DNA of 64,000 nt from Actinokineospora enzanensis DSM 44649 (lineage in GTDB: Bacteria > Actinomycetota > Actinomycetes > Mycobacteriales > Pseudonocardiaceae): contig NZ_KB894408.1 in assembly GCF_000374445.1 (NCBI RefSeq), forward strand, positions 178,892 to 242,891, given 5' to 3'. The translations under genes and the position numbers were made by a program. Below the pieces are notes generated by a model. That model had not been told where the DNA came from, searched no databases, and worked only from the letters and a program-made list of their open reading frames with translations. This document shows positions 25,811 through 34,173 of the stretch, piece after piece; position 1 is the first letter of the stretch; every line of letters begins with the position of its first letter.

Positions 25811-25822
25811 CGTTGTGCTCGC
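25770..25822 (+). repeat. Direct repeat pair at the attachment junction
   Basis: TAGCGCTGTGCTCGC (25770-25784) and TAGCGTTGTGCTCGC (25808-25822) agree at 14 of 15 positions and are 38 bases apart, immediately inside the presumed left junction. Arm-type integrase or excisionase sites would be expected here. Confidence 0.5.
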
Positions 25823-25835
25823 AGTTTTCGCGGTA

Positions 25836-26096
25836 TCAAACGAGGGGGGCGTTGCCCTGCTCCCGCAGCCACCGTTGACAGTCCGGGCACCTCGTCATCC
25901 CCTCGCCGCCCGCCGCGCCGATCAGCGCGCGTCGACCCCTGCGGCAGACCGTGGTCGAGTACCTGCGCGGCGGATTGACCAGCGTCCAGCGCGGCGAGTC
26001 GTCCGCAACGAGGTGGACGAACCAGTCGCCGAACAGATCGCGGTGCCACGCGTACCCGTCCGGCGCGGCGAAGGGGGGGTCTTCAGGGTCGGACAA
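25836..26096 (-). CDS. Small Cys-motif protein at the prophage edge
   Basis: Unrecognised protein of 86 residues if started at TTG 26096, which has GGGGAG seven bases ahead; an ATG at 26129 would add 11 residues without a ribosome site. Aromatic-rich centre (YAWHRDLFGDWFVHL) and a C-terminal C-x2-C motif (MTRCPDCQRW) with an earlier single Cys. It faces the attachment junction. Probably a small phage accessory or regulatory protein; no function can be assigned. Confidence 0.5.
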   Translation of the reverse strand: MSDPEDPPFAAPDGYAWHRDLFGDWFVHLVADDSPRWTLVNPPRRYSTTVCRRGRRALIGAAGGEGMTRCPDCQRWLREQGNAPLV

Positions 26097-26159
26097 CTTT
26101 CTACTCCCCAGTAGTCGAGCGGTCCTCATGGGACGTAGATGGTCAGTCGTCTAGACCAT

Positions 26160-26192
26160 CATGATCGTGACAGGCATCACCATGATCGTGAC
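26160..26192 (+). repeat. Two 12-bp direct repeats spaced two helical turns
   Basis: CATGATCGTGAC at 26160-26171 and 26181-26192, start-to-start 21 bases, in the short gap between two small leftward genes. The spacing puts both on the same face of the helix, which suits an operator. A short palindrome GGACTAGTCC follows near 26219. Confidence 0.45.
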
Positions 26193-26227
26193 GTCGCAGG
26201 TCACACGACGTCCAAGGCGGACTAGTC

Positions 26228-26437
26228 CTAGTCCATCCACCTGAGCGTGTCCGGCAGCCGCTCCCCCACAGCCACCAGACACCGCCCGCACAGCGGCCCG
26301 GCGATCCCCCAGGTCACAGCCGCAGCCGGGACGCTGATATCGCACTCGGTCTCCATCACGCCCGGGGCAGGGTCCGCCTTCCAGTGGTGCACCAGGTCGT
26401 CACCGGCCCTACGGCCCAGACGGGTGGGACCCGTCAT
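26228..26437 (-). CDS. Small protein with C-x2-C motif
   Basis: Protein of 69 residues, ATG 26437, overlapping the upstream gene stop by four bases (ATGA). It has a DLVHHWKADP segment, one Cys in ECDISVP and a later PLCGRCLVAV C-x2-C pair, suggesting a metal-binding fold. No family recognised. Translationally coupled with the next gene upstream, so both act together. Confidence 0.55.
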   Translation of the reverse strand: MTGPTRLGRRAGDDLVHHWKADPAPGVMETECDISVPAAAVTWGIAGPLCGRCLVAVGERLPDTLRWMD

Positions 26438-26649
26438 GACGCCCGTCGAACGTCGTTGACGTGGCGCCGGCAGGTCGAACACAGCGGAGTCCTCGGGGGA
26501 CGCCGCGGAAAGTCCTCTCGCCGCAACTCGGCGTGCAGGCCGCAAAGCGAGATCAGGACATCACCGGGAGCCAACCAGTACGGCGACACCACCAAGGCCG
26601 CGTGAAGCTCTTCGCCAGCTTGCTGCCATTCGATATCCGGTTTCGGCAT
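26434..26649 (-). CDS. Small Cys/His-rich protein
   Basis: Protein of 71 residues, ATG 26649 with GGAGG five bases ahead. The centre reads WLAPGDVLISLCGLHAELR and the end TPLCSTCRRHVNDV, giving a CxxH and CxxC pair likely to bind zinc. It is the first gene of a leftward pair divergent from the phage XRE regulator, across a 20-bp palindrome. Similar small proteins are common in actinomycete mobile elements; function unknown. Confidence 0.6.
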   Translation of the reverse strand: MPKPDIEWQQAGEELHAALVVSPYWLAPGDVLISLCGLHAELRREDFPRRPPRTPLCSTCRRHVNDVRRAS

Positions 26650-26751
26650 GTGCACCTCCGCGCAGCGTTTGGCGACCCTGCCCCGGCGCGGCAGCTGGGA
26701 ACTGTGAGGCGCCGGGGCGGGCCGACCGGGCGAACCCGGCGACTATCACCG

Positions 26752-26771
26752 TAACCTGCAATTGCAGGTTA
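26752..26771. promoter_or_regulatory. Perfect 20-bp palindrome in a divergent promoter
   Basis: TAACCTGCAATTGCAGGTTA is its own reverse complement over all 20 bases. It lies 61 bases ahead of the phage XRE regulator and 103 bases ahead of the small leftward genes. An operator for the adjacent regulator is the simplest reading. Confidence 0.65.
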
Positions 26772-26832
26772 GCCAACCCGAAGAGGAGTACGGCAGACTG
26801 GCGACCACTCGACATCCAGGAGAACCAGCACG

Positions 26833-27681
26833 ATGGCCACCAGCCCCACAGCCGCACGGCGCCAGATCGGCCGTGCACTCGGCGACCTGCGTCGGGCACG
26901 TGGCCTGACGCTTGATGCGGCAGCCGAGTCCCTGGGATTCTCGGCGAGCAAGGTCTCACGGCTGGAGACCGGGCAGAGCACGCCACCAGCTGACGATCTC
27001 GCCCGGTTGATCGACTTCTACGAGGCGAGCGCCGAGGACCGGGCAGAACTCGAAGACCTCGCGCGGGCGGCACGCCAGCGTCGACCACGAACCACCTACG
27101 GCAAGAGCCTGCCGTCGTTCTTCCACCGCTACCTCGGGCTTGAGCGAGCGGCCAGTGAGATCCGCATCTACTGCGGCGAGATCATCACTGGCCTACTCCA
27201 GACCGCCGACTACGCGCGTGCGGTGACGACCTCGTCACCACTTCATGACTCGTCAGAGATCGACCGGTTCGTCGAGGCGCGATCGGACCGCCAAGCCCGA
27301 CTCACAGCACCCAGCGCACCCAGACTGTGGGTGATCATGTCCGAGGCCGCGATACGTCGGATCGTCGGCGGCCCCGCCACCATGCGCGAGCAACTCGCCC
27401 AACTCGCACACCTCGGGCGGCTGCCGAACGTGACGATCCAGGTCGTGCCGTTCTCGCGCGGCGCTGTCGGCGCCGAAGGCTTCGACTTCACCATGCTGCG
27501 CTTCCCTGACGACCACCACGACGTGGTCTATCTCGAAGACCTGACCACCGCGACGTATCTCGATCGCAAGGACGACCCGGCGAGGCAGGCATACGCAGCC
27601 ATGTGGGAGCACGTCTCCGCCGCCGCACTCGACCCAGATGCGACCGCGCTCCTGGTGGATACTGCTCTGCGGGAACTGTGA
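26833..27681 (+). CDS. Prophage XRE-family regulator with DUF5753 domain
   Basis: Protein of 282 residues. The N-terminal HTH (IGRALGDLRRARGLTLDAAAESL, then FSASKVSRLETG) is followed by a DUF5753 domain (YCGEIITGLLQTADYARAV, IMSEAAIRRIVGG, FTMLRFPDDHHDVVYLEDL). It is the same architecture as the host regulator at 23660-24535 but only distantly similar. AGGAG lies 10 bases ahead of ATG 26833. A DUF397 gene follows 24 bases later. It could be the phage immunity regulator or cargo affecting the host. Confidence 0.9.
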   Translation: MATSPTAARRQIGRALGDLRRARGLTLDAAAESLGFSASKVSRLETGQSTPPADDLARLIDFYEASAEDRAELEDLARAARQRRPRTTYGKSLPSFFHRYLGLERAASEIRIYCGEIITGLLQTADYARAVTTSSPLHDSSEIDRFVEARSDRQARLTAPSAPRLWVIMSEAAIRRIVGGPATMREQLAQLAHLGRLPNVTIQVVPFSRGAVGAEGFDFTMLRFPDDHHDVVYLEDLTTATYLDRKDDPARQAYAAMWEHVSAAALDPDATALLVDTALREL

Positions 27682-27705
27682 GACCGAGCGAACGGAGGCC
27701 ACATC

Positions 27706-27885
27706 GTGTGTGACCTGCCAGAACAGCAATGGAGGAAGTCCAGCCGGAGCGGCAGCAACGGCGGCCAATGCGTCGAGCTGCACCCGGCTGGCGCCATCCG
27801 GGACAGCAAGAACCCGACAGGGCCGACGCTGCGCGTCGCCCTCGTACCGCTGCTTGACGCGGTGCGGGCCGACCGGCTCCGTTGA
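27706..27885 (+). CDS. DUF397 small protein
   Basis: Protein of 59 residues, GTG 27706, with GGAGG eight bases ahead. The DUF397 signature is complete: QQWRKSSRSGSNGGQCVEL, AIRDSKNPTGPTLRVAL. It follows the XRE/DUF5753 gene on the same strand and ends at a strong terminator, so the two form a closed operon. In such pairs the small protein is thought to modulate the regulator. Confidence 0.85.
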   Translation: MCDLPEQQWRKSSRSGSNGGQCVELHPAGAIRDSKNPTGPTLRVALVPLLDAVRADRLR

Positions 27886-27890
27886 GCACC

Positions 27891-27918
27891 GCGGCCCCCG
27901 GCCAGCGCCGGGGGCCGC
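27891..27918 (+). terminator. Terminator of the XRE/DUF397 operon
   Basis: GCGGCCCCCGGC (27891-27902), loop of four, and its exact complement (27907-27918), six bases after the DUF397 stop. Twelve perfect pairs, nearly all G-C. Confidence 0.8.
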
Positions 27919-27955
27919 TCGTAACAACCACCCAAAGTCACACGATCAGCACATC

Positions 27956-28435
27956 ATGCGACGTACCACCATCCTGCTCGCCGCCAGCACGGTCGTGATC
28001 CTCGGTCTGGCCACGGCGCTCGTCCTGGTCCTCACCATCGGCAGCAAGCCCACTCCGGACCCTGCCGCCGCACAGGCCCCCGCGGTCACGTCGTTCACAT
28101 TTCGCGGCTGGCTCCACATCACCGACACATCCGGCATCTCCACCACCGGCGACACAGGAACCGGCACATCCTGCGAAGGGCGCGGAGGCTACAAGGACGT
28201 CCGGCGCGGCGCGGCCGTCACGGTCTACAGCTCCACCGGAGAAGTCCTCGCAGTCGGTGAACTCGGCGCCTCGCGGTTCACCGGCAACGCGCTCGCGGGC
28301 GACTGCGCAATCACCTTCGGCGTAACCGTCCCCGACGGCCACGACATCTACCAGGTCGAGGTCACCCACCGCGGCAAGGTGGCGGTCACCGCGGCCGACG
28401 CACGGAACGGCCACGCAAACCTGACCCTCGGCTAA
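27956..28435 (+). CDS. Secreted or membrane-anchored protein, unknown
   Basis: Protein of 159 residues. MRRTT followed by a 20-residue hydrophobic stretch (ILLAASTVVILGLATALVLV) gives a signal peptide or anchor; the rest is a beta-rich extracytoplasmic domain with two Cys (TSCEGRGGY and LAGDCAITF) that may form a disulfide. Similar lipoprotein-like proteins occur in actinomycete phages and integrative elements, but no function is known. It is convergent with the last tail gene, overlapping its stop by four bases. Lysogenic conversion (a surface protein made by the prophage) is possible. Confidence 0.7.
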   Translation: MRRTTILLAASTVVILGLATALVLVLTIGSKPTPDPAAAQAPAVTSFTFRGWLHITDTSGISTTGDTGTGTSCEGRGGYKDVRRGAAVTVYSSTGEVLAVGELGASRFTGNALAGDCAITFGVTVPDGHDIYQVEVTHRGKVAVTAADARNGHANLTLG

Positions 28436-29598
28436 CGCCGCTCGATCGCGGCCAGCCGGGCGAGCGCGTCGCGGAGCAACAGCGCGCTACGAGTCGTGCG
28501 CGTCGCACCCACCGTGCCGATCCGCGGACGCACGACTCGGCCGCGCCGGTCGACGGTGATCTCGACCTCGCGCACCACCTCGTCCACCGTGACCCCGCCA
28601 TACACGTCCACGGTGACGATGTCGCCGAGCCCGTAGTCCCGGCCGTACCGCAGGCGGGCGGTGTCGACCGGCTCGATCTCGACCAGCTGCGTCTCTCCCT
28701 GCTCGGTGAGTCGCTTCGCCGCGCCTGCGGCCAGCTCGGCGCCCGCGTCGGTGTCTGACGCGGACCGGTAGTCGTAGAAGTCCTCGACCCGGCCCCACGC
28801 GGTCGACGCGTCCATGTCGCCGACTTCGACGAACTCACGCTCGGTCTCTTCACCCCGGCCGCCTCCGACGATGTGGGTCGCGGCCGGTGCGGTGAGCTGC
28901 CAGCGGAGCGACCGTAGGTTGCGCAGCGAGAGCCCGAACCGGGCAGGCCCGGATCTGTCGGTCGGCCTGTAGACCTCGAACGTCTTCGTCGTCCCGAGTC
29001 CGGCCGTGACCCGGTAGCCGAGCGTGATGTCCCCGACCGCGCCGGAGATCGCGAGCCCGGACAGTAGGTCGGCCAGCCGGTCGAACCGGGCGCGGCCGGT
29101 CACGGCTCCGCCCACGACTGGGTCCGGTGCGAGCACCAGGCCCGGCACGCGGCGCCCGGCGAGCGCGCCCGGCCCTGCGTTGAGGTCGACGTACTGTCGC
29201 ATCACCGTGGACGCGGCACCGGTGCGCACGTCGTACGCGGGCGTCTGCGCGGACAGCGCCGCGAGCGGGGCGGGGCGAGCCTGCCGCCCGGCCAGCCACC
29301 GGAGATCATCCTCGATTCGGAGCGTGAGCCGCGGTGCGGTCCTGCTGCCCGAGCTGCCGTCACCGACCGCGATCTCGGCATCGACCACCGCGCCCACCAT
29401 GACCGGCGCGGCTCCGTCCATGATGGCCAGACGCCACCCTGGCGCGGCAGCCCGCGCGTGCACGGGAGTCAGCGGGCACGTGATCTCTGCGGTGCCGGTC
29501 GCGTTGAACCGGGCCACCGCCGTGTAGCTGGTCCACGTGATCGTGCCCCGGGTCGCCCCGCTGGGGTCGATCATCCACACCGCGTCAGCCACGATCAC
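28432..29598 (-). CDS. Gp37-like minor tail protein (siphovirus ReqiPepy6 type)
   Basis: Structural protein of 388 residues. The C-terminal half (DFYDYRSASDTDAGAELAA, then YGRDYGLGDIVTVDVYGGV and AIERR end) matches the Gp37-like family, related to baseplate-hub/tail-associated proteins. GTG 29598 overlaps the Dit gene stop (GTGA). The frame remains open far upstream but that part lies over the Dit gene. It is the last gene of the leftward late operon. Confidence 0.8.
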   Translation of the reverse strand: MIVADAVWMIDPSGATRGTITWTSYTAVARFNATGTAEITCPLTPVHARAAAPGWRLAIMDGAAPVMVGAVVDAEIAVGDGSSGSRTAPRLTLRIEDDLRWLAGRQARPAPLAALSAQTPAYDVRTGAASTVMRQYVDLNAGPGALAGRRVPGLVLAPDPVVGGAVTGRARFDRLADLLSGLAISGAVGDITLGYRVTAGLGTTKTFEVYRPTDRSGPARFGLSLRNLRSLRWQLTAPAATHIVGGGRGEETEREFVEVGDMDASTAWGRVEDFYDYRSASDTDAGAELAAGAAKRLTEQGETQLVEIEPVDTARLRYGRDYGLGDIVTVDVYGGVTVDEVVREVEITVDRRGRVVRPRIGTVGATRTTRSALLLRDALARLAAIERR

Positions 29599-30458
29599 CA
29601 CGCTTTCCGGTAGCGGGGGCGGAACTCGACCATCACCGACGAGCCGGGGGCCGCGCCGGTCAGTGCAACGGTGACGTTCGTCTGTCCCTTTGGGAGCGCC
29701 CAGAGCTGGGGCACGTCGACGAGTCGGTCCCACCAGTCGGCGGACCCCATGGTCACGGCCTGGATACCGGGTCGGGTGACGATGGTCAGAGTGTCGGTCA
29801 GCGTGCCGGAGACGTGCAGTTCCTCGCCCGTGTCCTCGTTGTCGAACTGCGCGCCGGTTCCGGGCGCGGTCGCTGTCCACTGTGGCCACGCGGGAAGGTC
29901 GCCCGGGTTGATGATAGTCGCGGCGCCGAGCACCGCGTCCGCACTCAACCGCAACGGGAACAACGGAAAGAAGGACACTGGCGCGGGGTAGCCGAACATC
30001 AGCCGGACCGGCGTCGGGTCGAAGAACGCGGGGTCGGGGCAGTAGAGCCGGATCACGGCCTTGTGCCACGTCGTATCCCCACCCGAATCCTTGTCCTCGG
30101 CGCCCTCCAGGCCCTCGGCGTAGACGGCGGCGATGCGGCGGCGCTGGCCGTTGGGTTGCGCGATCTCCAGCTGGCCCGGCACTCTCGGGTCCATCGCGTC
30201 CACGAGCGCGCCCAAGCGCTCCTGGAACGCTTCGTAGGTTCGCCCGGTGATGAGCATCGGGAGCAGGATCGTCCGGCCAGTCTCGTAGGTCTCCAGGATC
30301 TCCTCACCGTCCACAAGCGGGGTTGACTCGGTGACGTGCTCGACCGGCGCGGCGCCCCACCCCGTGCTTCCCTTGAGCACCTTGTATCCAGCGGCCGGGT
30401 CCGTGAGGACGAGCGGGTCGGAGCCGTCGCCCGGATACCAGCGCAGCTCACGCGCCAT
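29595..30458 (-). CDS. Distal tail (Dit-like) protein
   Basis: Protein of 287 residues of the phage tail component/Dit type: an N-terminal half with TGRTILLPMLITGRTYEAF and a C-terminal beta-sandwich region containing INPGDLPAWPQWTATAPG, a segment common to siphovirus Dit proteins, and a closing VMVEFRPRYRKAW. ATG 30458; the start overlaps the tape-measure stop by 11 bases. Position directly after the tape measure is the normal one. Confidence 0.85.
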   Translation of the reverse strand: MARELRWYPGDGSDPLVLTDPAAGYKVLKGSTGWGAAPVEHVTESTPLVDGEEILETYETGRTILLPMLITGRTYEAFQERLGALVDAMDPRVPGQLEIAQPNGQRRRIAAVYAEGLEGAEDKDSGGDTTWHKAVIRLYCPDPAFFDPTPVRLMFGYPAPVSFFPLFPLRLSADAVLGAATIINPGDLPAWPQWTATAPGTGAQFDNEDTGEELHVSGTLTDTLTIVTRPGIQAVTMGSADWWDRLVDVPQLWALPKGQTNVTVALTGAAPGSSVMVEFRPRYRKAW

Positions 30459-33400
30459 AAAGCGCCTCCTCCGCGCGCATCATGTTCCGCACCTCGCGAG
30501 CAACGGCGCGGGCGTCGGGCCCGTTGATGTGGTAGGTGACCGCCCGGCGCCGATCGACGTAGCTTTCCCCGCCACGCACCACAGCGGGCTGCCGACGCTG
30601 CCCCGTCCACTCCGGACGCATCTTGCGGATACCGATGTCCAGCAGGGACTGCGCCTGTGCATTGTGCGGGTCGAGCGGAACGAACAGTTCCGGGTACAAG
30701 GGATTGTCGCCAATTCCGCGCACGGTGCCGTTGTGGCGATGGCTGGCGATAATCGCGGCCTGCTTGCCCGACAGCGGTTCGAAACCGGCGTTCGCGATGC
30801 CGCCCTGGTCGAACCACTGAATGTACCGGCCTGACGCGTTCATCACCGGTTGCCGCATCCCGACAGGCATGTTCGCGCCCGAGGTCGTGACTCCAATGAC
30901 AATGCGTCGACCGCTGTTCCTGGACACGAAGTTGTCGACCGCGTTTTGCGCCTCATCCGTGCCAGCGGAGATCCGGAACGTTCCGTCGGGCAGGTGATCC
31001 ACCTTGAACCCCAGCGCCTCAATCAGCCCGATGACCGACTGCGCGTTGCTGGACACGGTGATCCCCTTGCGATCCGGGACGCCGATGATCTTTCCTTTCA
31101 GGATCTCCAGCGCGATTTGCGCGGGCGTCATGCCGGGTTGCTCGATACTCGTGCGCACAAACTCGGGCACCAACCCATACCGCGCCGCCAGCTCTCGGGC
31201 GGCATCGCCGGAATGAAGCGCCGCGGTCGCCTGGTCCAGCAGAGCCTTGCGCGCGCCCTCGGCCGCGGCGGCGGCCTGCTCATGGCTCCCCGTGGCTTGA
31301 AGAGTCGCCACGTACGCCTGTCGATAGGCGGAGGCCAGCTCGACCACGGTGTCCTGGAGATGACTCCCGGCCTCCGTTGTGGTGTCGATCGCACCCGTCG
31401 CGTCCAGAAGCCCGCGCTTCGCCCCCTGCGCCTGGTCTCCGGCTGCCTTGAACGCATCCCCTAGACCGCGCGTGACGTCATTCACCCGCTGTGTCGCTTC
31501 TTCGACGGTCAGGGTGTCCCCCGCCAATCCATCCAGGGCGGACGTCAGCTGGTCGACCTTGTCCGCCGCACCGGCCACACCGGACGACAGCCCGTGCACC
31601 GCAGTGTCGAGCGCGGCGAGTTCCTTCTCGCTACGGCGCATCCCGTCCACGCTGGTGCCCATTGCTTCTGCCAGCAGCTGCTCGGTGCCGATCTCGCCCT
31701 TCGTCGCGCCTGTCACGCTGTCGATCTTGGACAGCAGTTCCTCGTAGGCGGCGATCCGATCGTGAGCCTGCGTGACCCGCTGCCGCGCCGTGCCCGCGTT
31801 GATGTACTCCTTCTCCGACGCGATCGCGCCCTGAATCCGAGCCCGCAGGTCGTCATAGCTGGTGCCCTGCAACATGATCGCGTCAGTCACATCGGACAGT
31901 CCCAGACCTAGCTTCTTTGCCTCCTGAAGCAGACCCTGGTCGGCGGCCGTCTGCGCGGCCTTGCGTCGCACGACCTCATTGATCACACCGCCCTGCTCAC
32001 GCATGACGCGGGCGAGATCCTTACCGGCGGACGCGAGCGCCTGCTGCTCCGCCCGCGCCTTCGCCGACGACTCCGCCCAGAGCGACAGCCCGGTCACGGC
32101 CGCACCGATCGCCAGCCCCCACGGACCACCCAGCGCACCGATCAACCCGCCCGCGGCCGACTTCAGCCCGGACATACCAGCTGCCGCCGCGCCCGCCGCC
32201 GCACCACCCAACCGGCCGACCGCCGCACCAGCGCGGTCCACTGCGGACGCGGTAGCCGTCATCGTGCCGCCCATGCCGCCCAGCCCGGCCGCCAGCGCGG
32301 TATGCGCGGCCACGGTCTCCGACACCCGGGCCGACCACGTGCGGTACGCGTCCGCCATCCGCGCCACCGCAGGCGAACGCGACTCCACCACCGCCATGCC
32401 CGCCTGGAGCCGGGACAGGTTTGCGATCCCGTCCTTGGCCGCAAGATCGGTCTGGACACGCACCTGGTCGGCAAACCGTCGCCACGGCGCGGTCAGGCGG
32501 TCGCCGAGCGACGTGGCGCCCGACGCGACCCGATCCCCCGCCACTCGCCACGCCGCCAGCGCGATCACCGCAGCCTGGATCGGAGCGGGTAGATCCTCCA
32601 GCAGGTGCAGCACCCCGCCGAGCGCGCCGCCGACCACGTCCAGCGCGGGCCCCAGCACCGACCCGGCCAGCCCCGCCAGCCGCCCCAGCATCGGCAGAGC
32701 GTCCGTGCCAGCGTCCAACACGGACGCCGTCCCGCCCGCGAGCGACTCCATGCCTGGGGTGGCCTCGTGCACAGCCTGGCCCACGTCGTCGATCGAGGAC
32801 GCGAGCTTCGGCGCGATCTGCTGACCGACACGCACCAGCAGCGGACCAAGATCGTCGCTAGCCAGCTGCACAACCGATCCCAGCGCAGGCAACAGCAACA
32901 GTGCGGCTTGACGCGCGTCACCAAGGATCTGGCCGAGTACACGCTGGCCCTCGGCAGACTTGGCCGCGTCCTCCATCTGGCCGGTCAGATCCTCCATGGT
33001 GGTCAGCAACCCGGCCCCGGACTGCTGGCCCGCGTGCATCACCGCGCCGATGGTGCCAACGACATTGCCCACAGTCGACCCGAGCGTGGACGCGGCGTCG
33101 ATCCCGTCACGCATCCACTCGGCCAGAGCCCCCGACTGCCGGGCCTGCGACACCATCGCCGCCCAGCGCCCCGTCACCCCGGCCAAGCCCGAGGACAGGC
33201 CCGGCAGCAGGTCGGAACCGGTGGCGGTGACGTCACGCAGGATGCTCGCGAAGGCGGCCGGAGCCGGGGCCGCGTTGTGGAACGCAGCCGCAGTGTTGTC
33301 CAGGATGATCCCGGTGTCCCGAAGGGACTGTCCCGACAGCAGGAACGCGCTGAACGACTTCGCGCCGTGGTTGATCTCAGTCGCGGTCGCGGACAGGCCA

Positions 33401-34158
33401 CGCCGTAGAACGGGAAGGTACTCGCCTGCGACCGAGGTGATGTCGCTGGCCATCCCTGCGAAGAGGTGGTCCTGCACATCGAGCCGCAACGCGTGGGCGG
33501 CGCTGCCGAGCCCCTTCACCGCGATCGCAGCGGCCCGCGCCTGCGGAGACAGATCCTGGAGAGCTTCCCCCCACGCGGCCGGATCGTCCGCCGCGATCGC
33601 GTCGCCCAGGCCCTCGAAACCCACAGTCAACACAGCAATCCCGGCAGCCCCGGCAGCACCGGCCGCGGGCAGCAGCAAGATTGCGCCGAGTAGGTTCTTC
33701 ACCTCCCCGGCGGCGGCGACCGCACCACCGGCCGCGGCCTGCCCGCCGAGTGCCTTGATGCCCTGACCGGACAGAGACGCCGCGATGGTGGCGCCCGCCT
33801 TGGCCACGTTGAGCGCCGTCTGGCGCAAGCGGGCCTCCGCGTGCTGGGCGGCCCGGTCGGCCACCGCTTCCGCGCGCCGCGCCGCCCGCTCCACCTCCGA
33901 GACATCGGCGCGGACCCGGATCTCGTCCCGCTCAACCCGCGCCTTGGTCTCCGCGTACCGGACGTGGGCGCGCTTGAGGACCCGGTCCAGATCGGCGAGG
34001 CTCGCGTCGATCCGGACCGGCGAGCCCTGGACGTCCCTTTTGAACTTCGCGACGTCGACCCGACCCGCGCGCAGCTCGGCCAGCAGGCGTGACCGGTCGG
34101 CCGTCAGCAGCGCGACGACCTGACCGGCAGCAACCCCCGTCTCAGACACGAGACGCAC
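30448..34158 (-). CDS. Tape measure protein
   Basis: Very long protein of 1236 residues that sets tail length. N-terminal coiled-coil (AELRAGRVDVAKFKRDVQG and many Ala/Arg-rich heptads), a central series of hydrophobic helices rich in Gly/Ala (about residues 90-230 and 560-740), and a C-terminal part with an SRHNGTVRGIGDNPLYPELFVPL-type region found at the ends of many tape measures. GTG 34158 is the likely start. Followed by Dit and preceded by the frameshifted chaperone genes, as in other siphoviruses. A tail of around 170-190 nm would be expected from the usual 1.5 Å per residue. Confidence 0.92.
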   Translation of the reverse strand: MRLVSETGVAAGQVVALLTADRSRLLAELRAGRVDVAKFKRDVQGSPVRIDASLADLDRVLKRAHVRYAETKARVERDEIRVRADVSEVERAARRAEAVADRAAQHAEARLRQTALNVAKAGATIAASLSGQGIKALGGQAAAGGAVAAAGEVKNLLGAILLLPAAGAAGAAGIAVLTVGFEGLGDAIAADDPAAWGEALQDLSPQARAAAIAVKGLGSAAHALRLDVQDHLFAGMASDITSVAGEYLPVLRRGLSATATEINHGAKSFSAFLLSGQSLRDTGIILDNTAAAFHNAAPAPAAFASILRDVTATGSDLLPGLSSGLAGVTGRWAAMVSQARQSGALAEWMRDGIDAASTLGSTVGNVVGTIGAVMHAGQQSGAGLLTTMEDLTGQMEDAAKSAEGQRVLGQILGDARQAALLLLPALGSVVQLASDDLGPLLVRVGQQIAPKLASSIDDVGQAVHEATPGMESLAGGTASVLDAGTDALPMLGRLAGLAGSVLGPALDVVGGALGGVLHLLEDLPAPIQAAVIALAAWRVAGDRVASGATSLGDRLTAPWRRFADQVRVQTDLAAKDGIANLSRLQAGMAVVESRSPAVARMADAYRTWSARVSETVAAHTALAAGLGGMGGTMTATASAVDRAGAAVGRLGGAAAGAAAAGMSGLKSAAGGLIGALGGPWGLAIGAAVTGLSLWAESSAKARAEQQALASAGKDLARVMREQGGVINEVVRRKAAQTAADQGLLQEAKKLGLGLSDVTDAIMLQGTSYDDLRARIQGAIASEKEYINAGTARQRVTQAHDRIAAYEELLSKIDSVTGATKGEIGTEQLLAEAMGTSVDGMRRSEKELAALDTAVHGLSSGVAGAADKVDQLTSALDGLAGDTLTVEEATQRVNDVTRGLGDAFKAAGDQAQGAKRGLLDATGAIDTTTEAGSHLQDTVVELASAYRQAYVATLQATGSHEQAAAAAEGARKALLDQATAALHSGDAARELAARYGLVPEFVRTSIEQPGMTPAQIALEILKGKIIGVPDRKGITVSSNAQSVIGLIEALGFKVDHLPDGTFRISAGTDEAQNAVDNFVSRNSGRRIVIGVTTSGANMPVGMRQPVMNASGRYIQWFDQGGIANAGFEPLSGKQAAIIASHRHNGTVRGIGDNPLYPELFVPLDPHNAQAQSLLDIGIRKMRPEWTGQRRQPAVVRGGESYVDRRRAVTYHINGPDARAVAREVRNMMRAEEALYGA

Positions 34159-34173
34159 TCTCGTGCCCGGGTG

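Noticed and set aside
26151-26345. A 64-codon minus-strand frame overlapping the small gene at 26228-26437
   Set aside because: It lies in another frame of a better supported gene that is coupled by ATGA to its neighbour, and its sequence includes the intergenic repeats.
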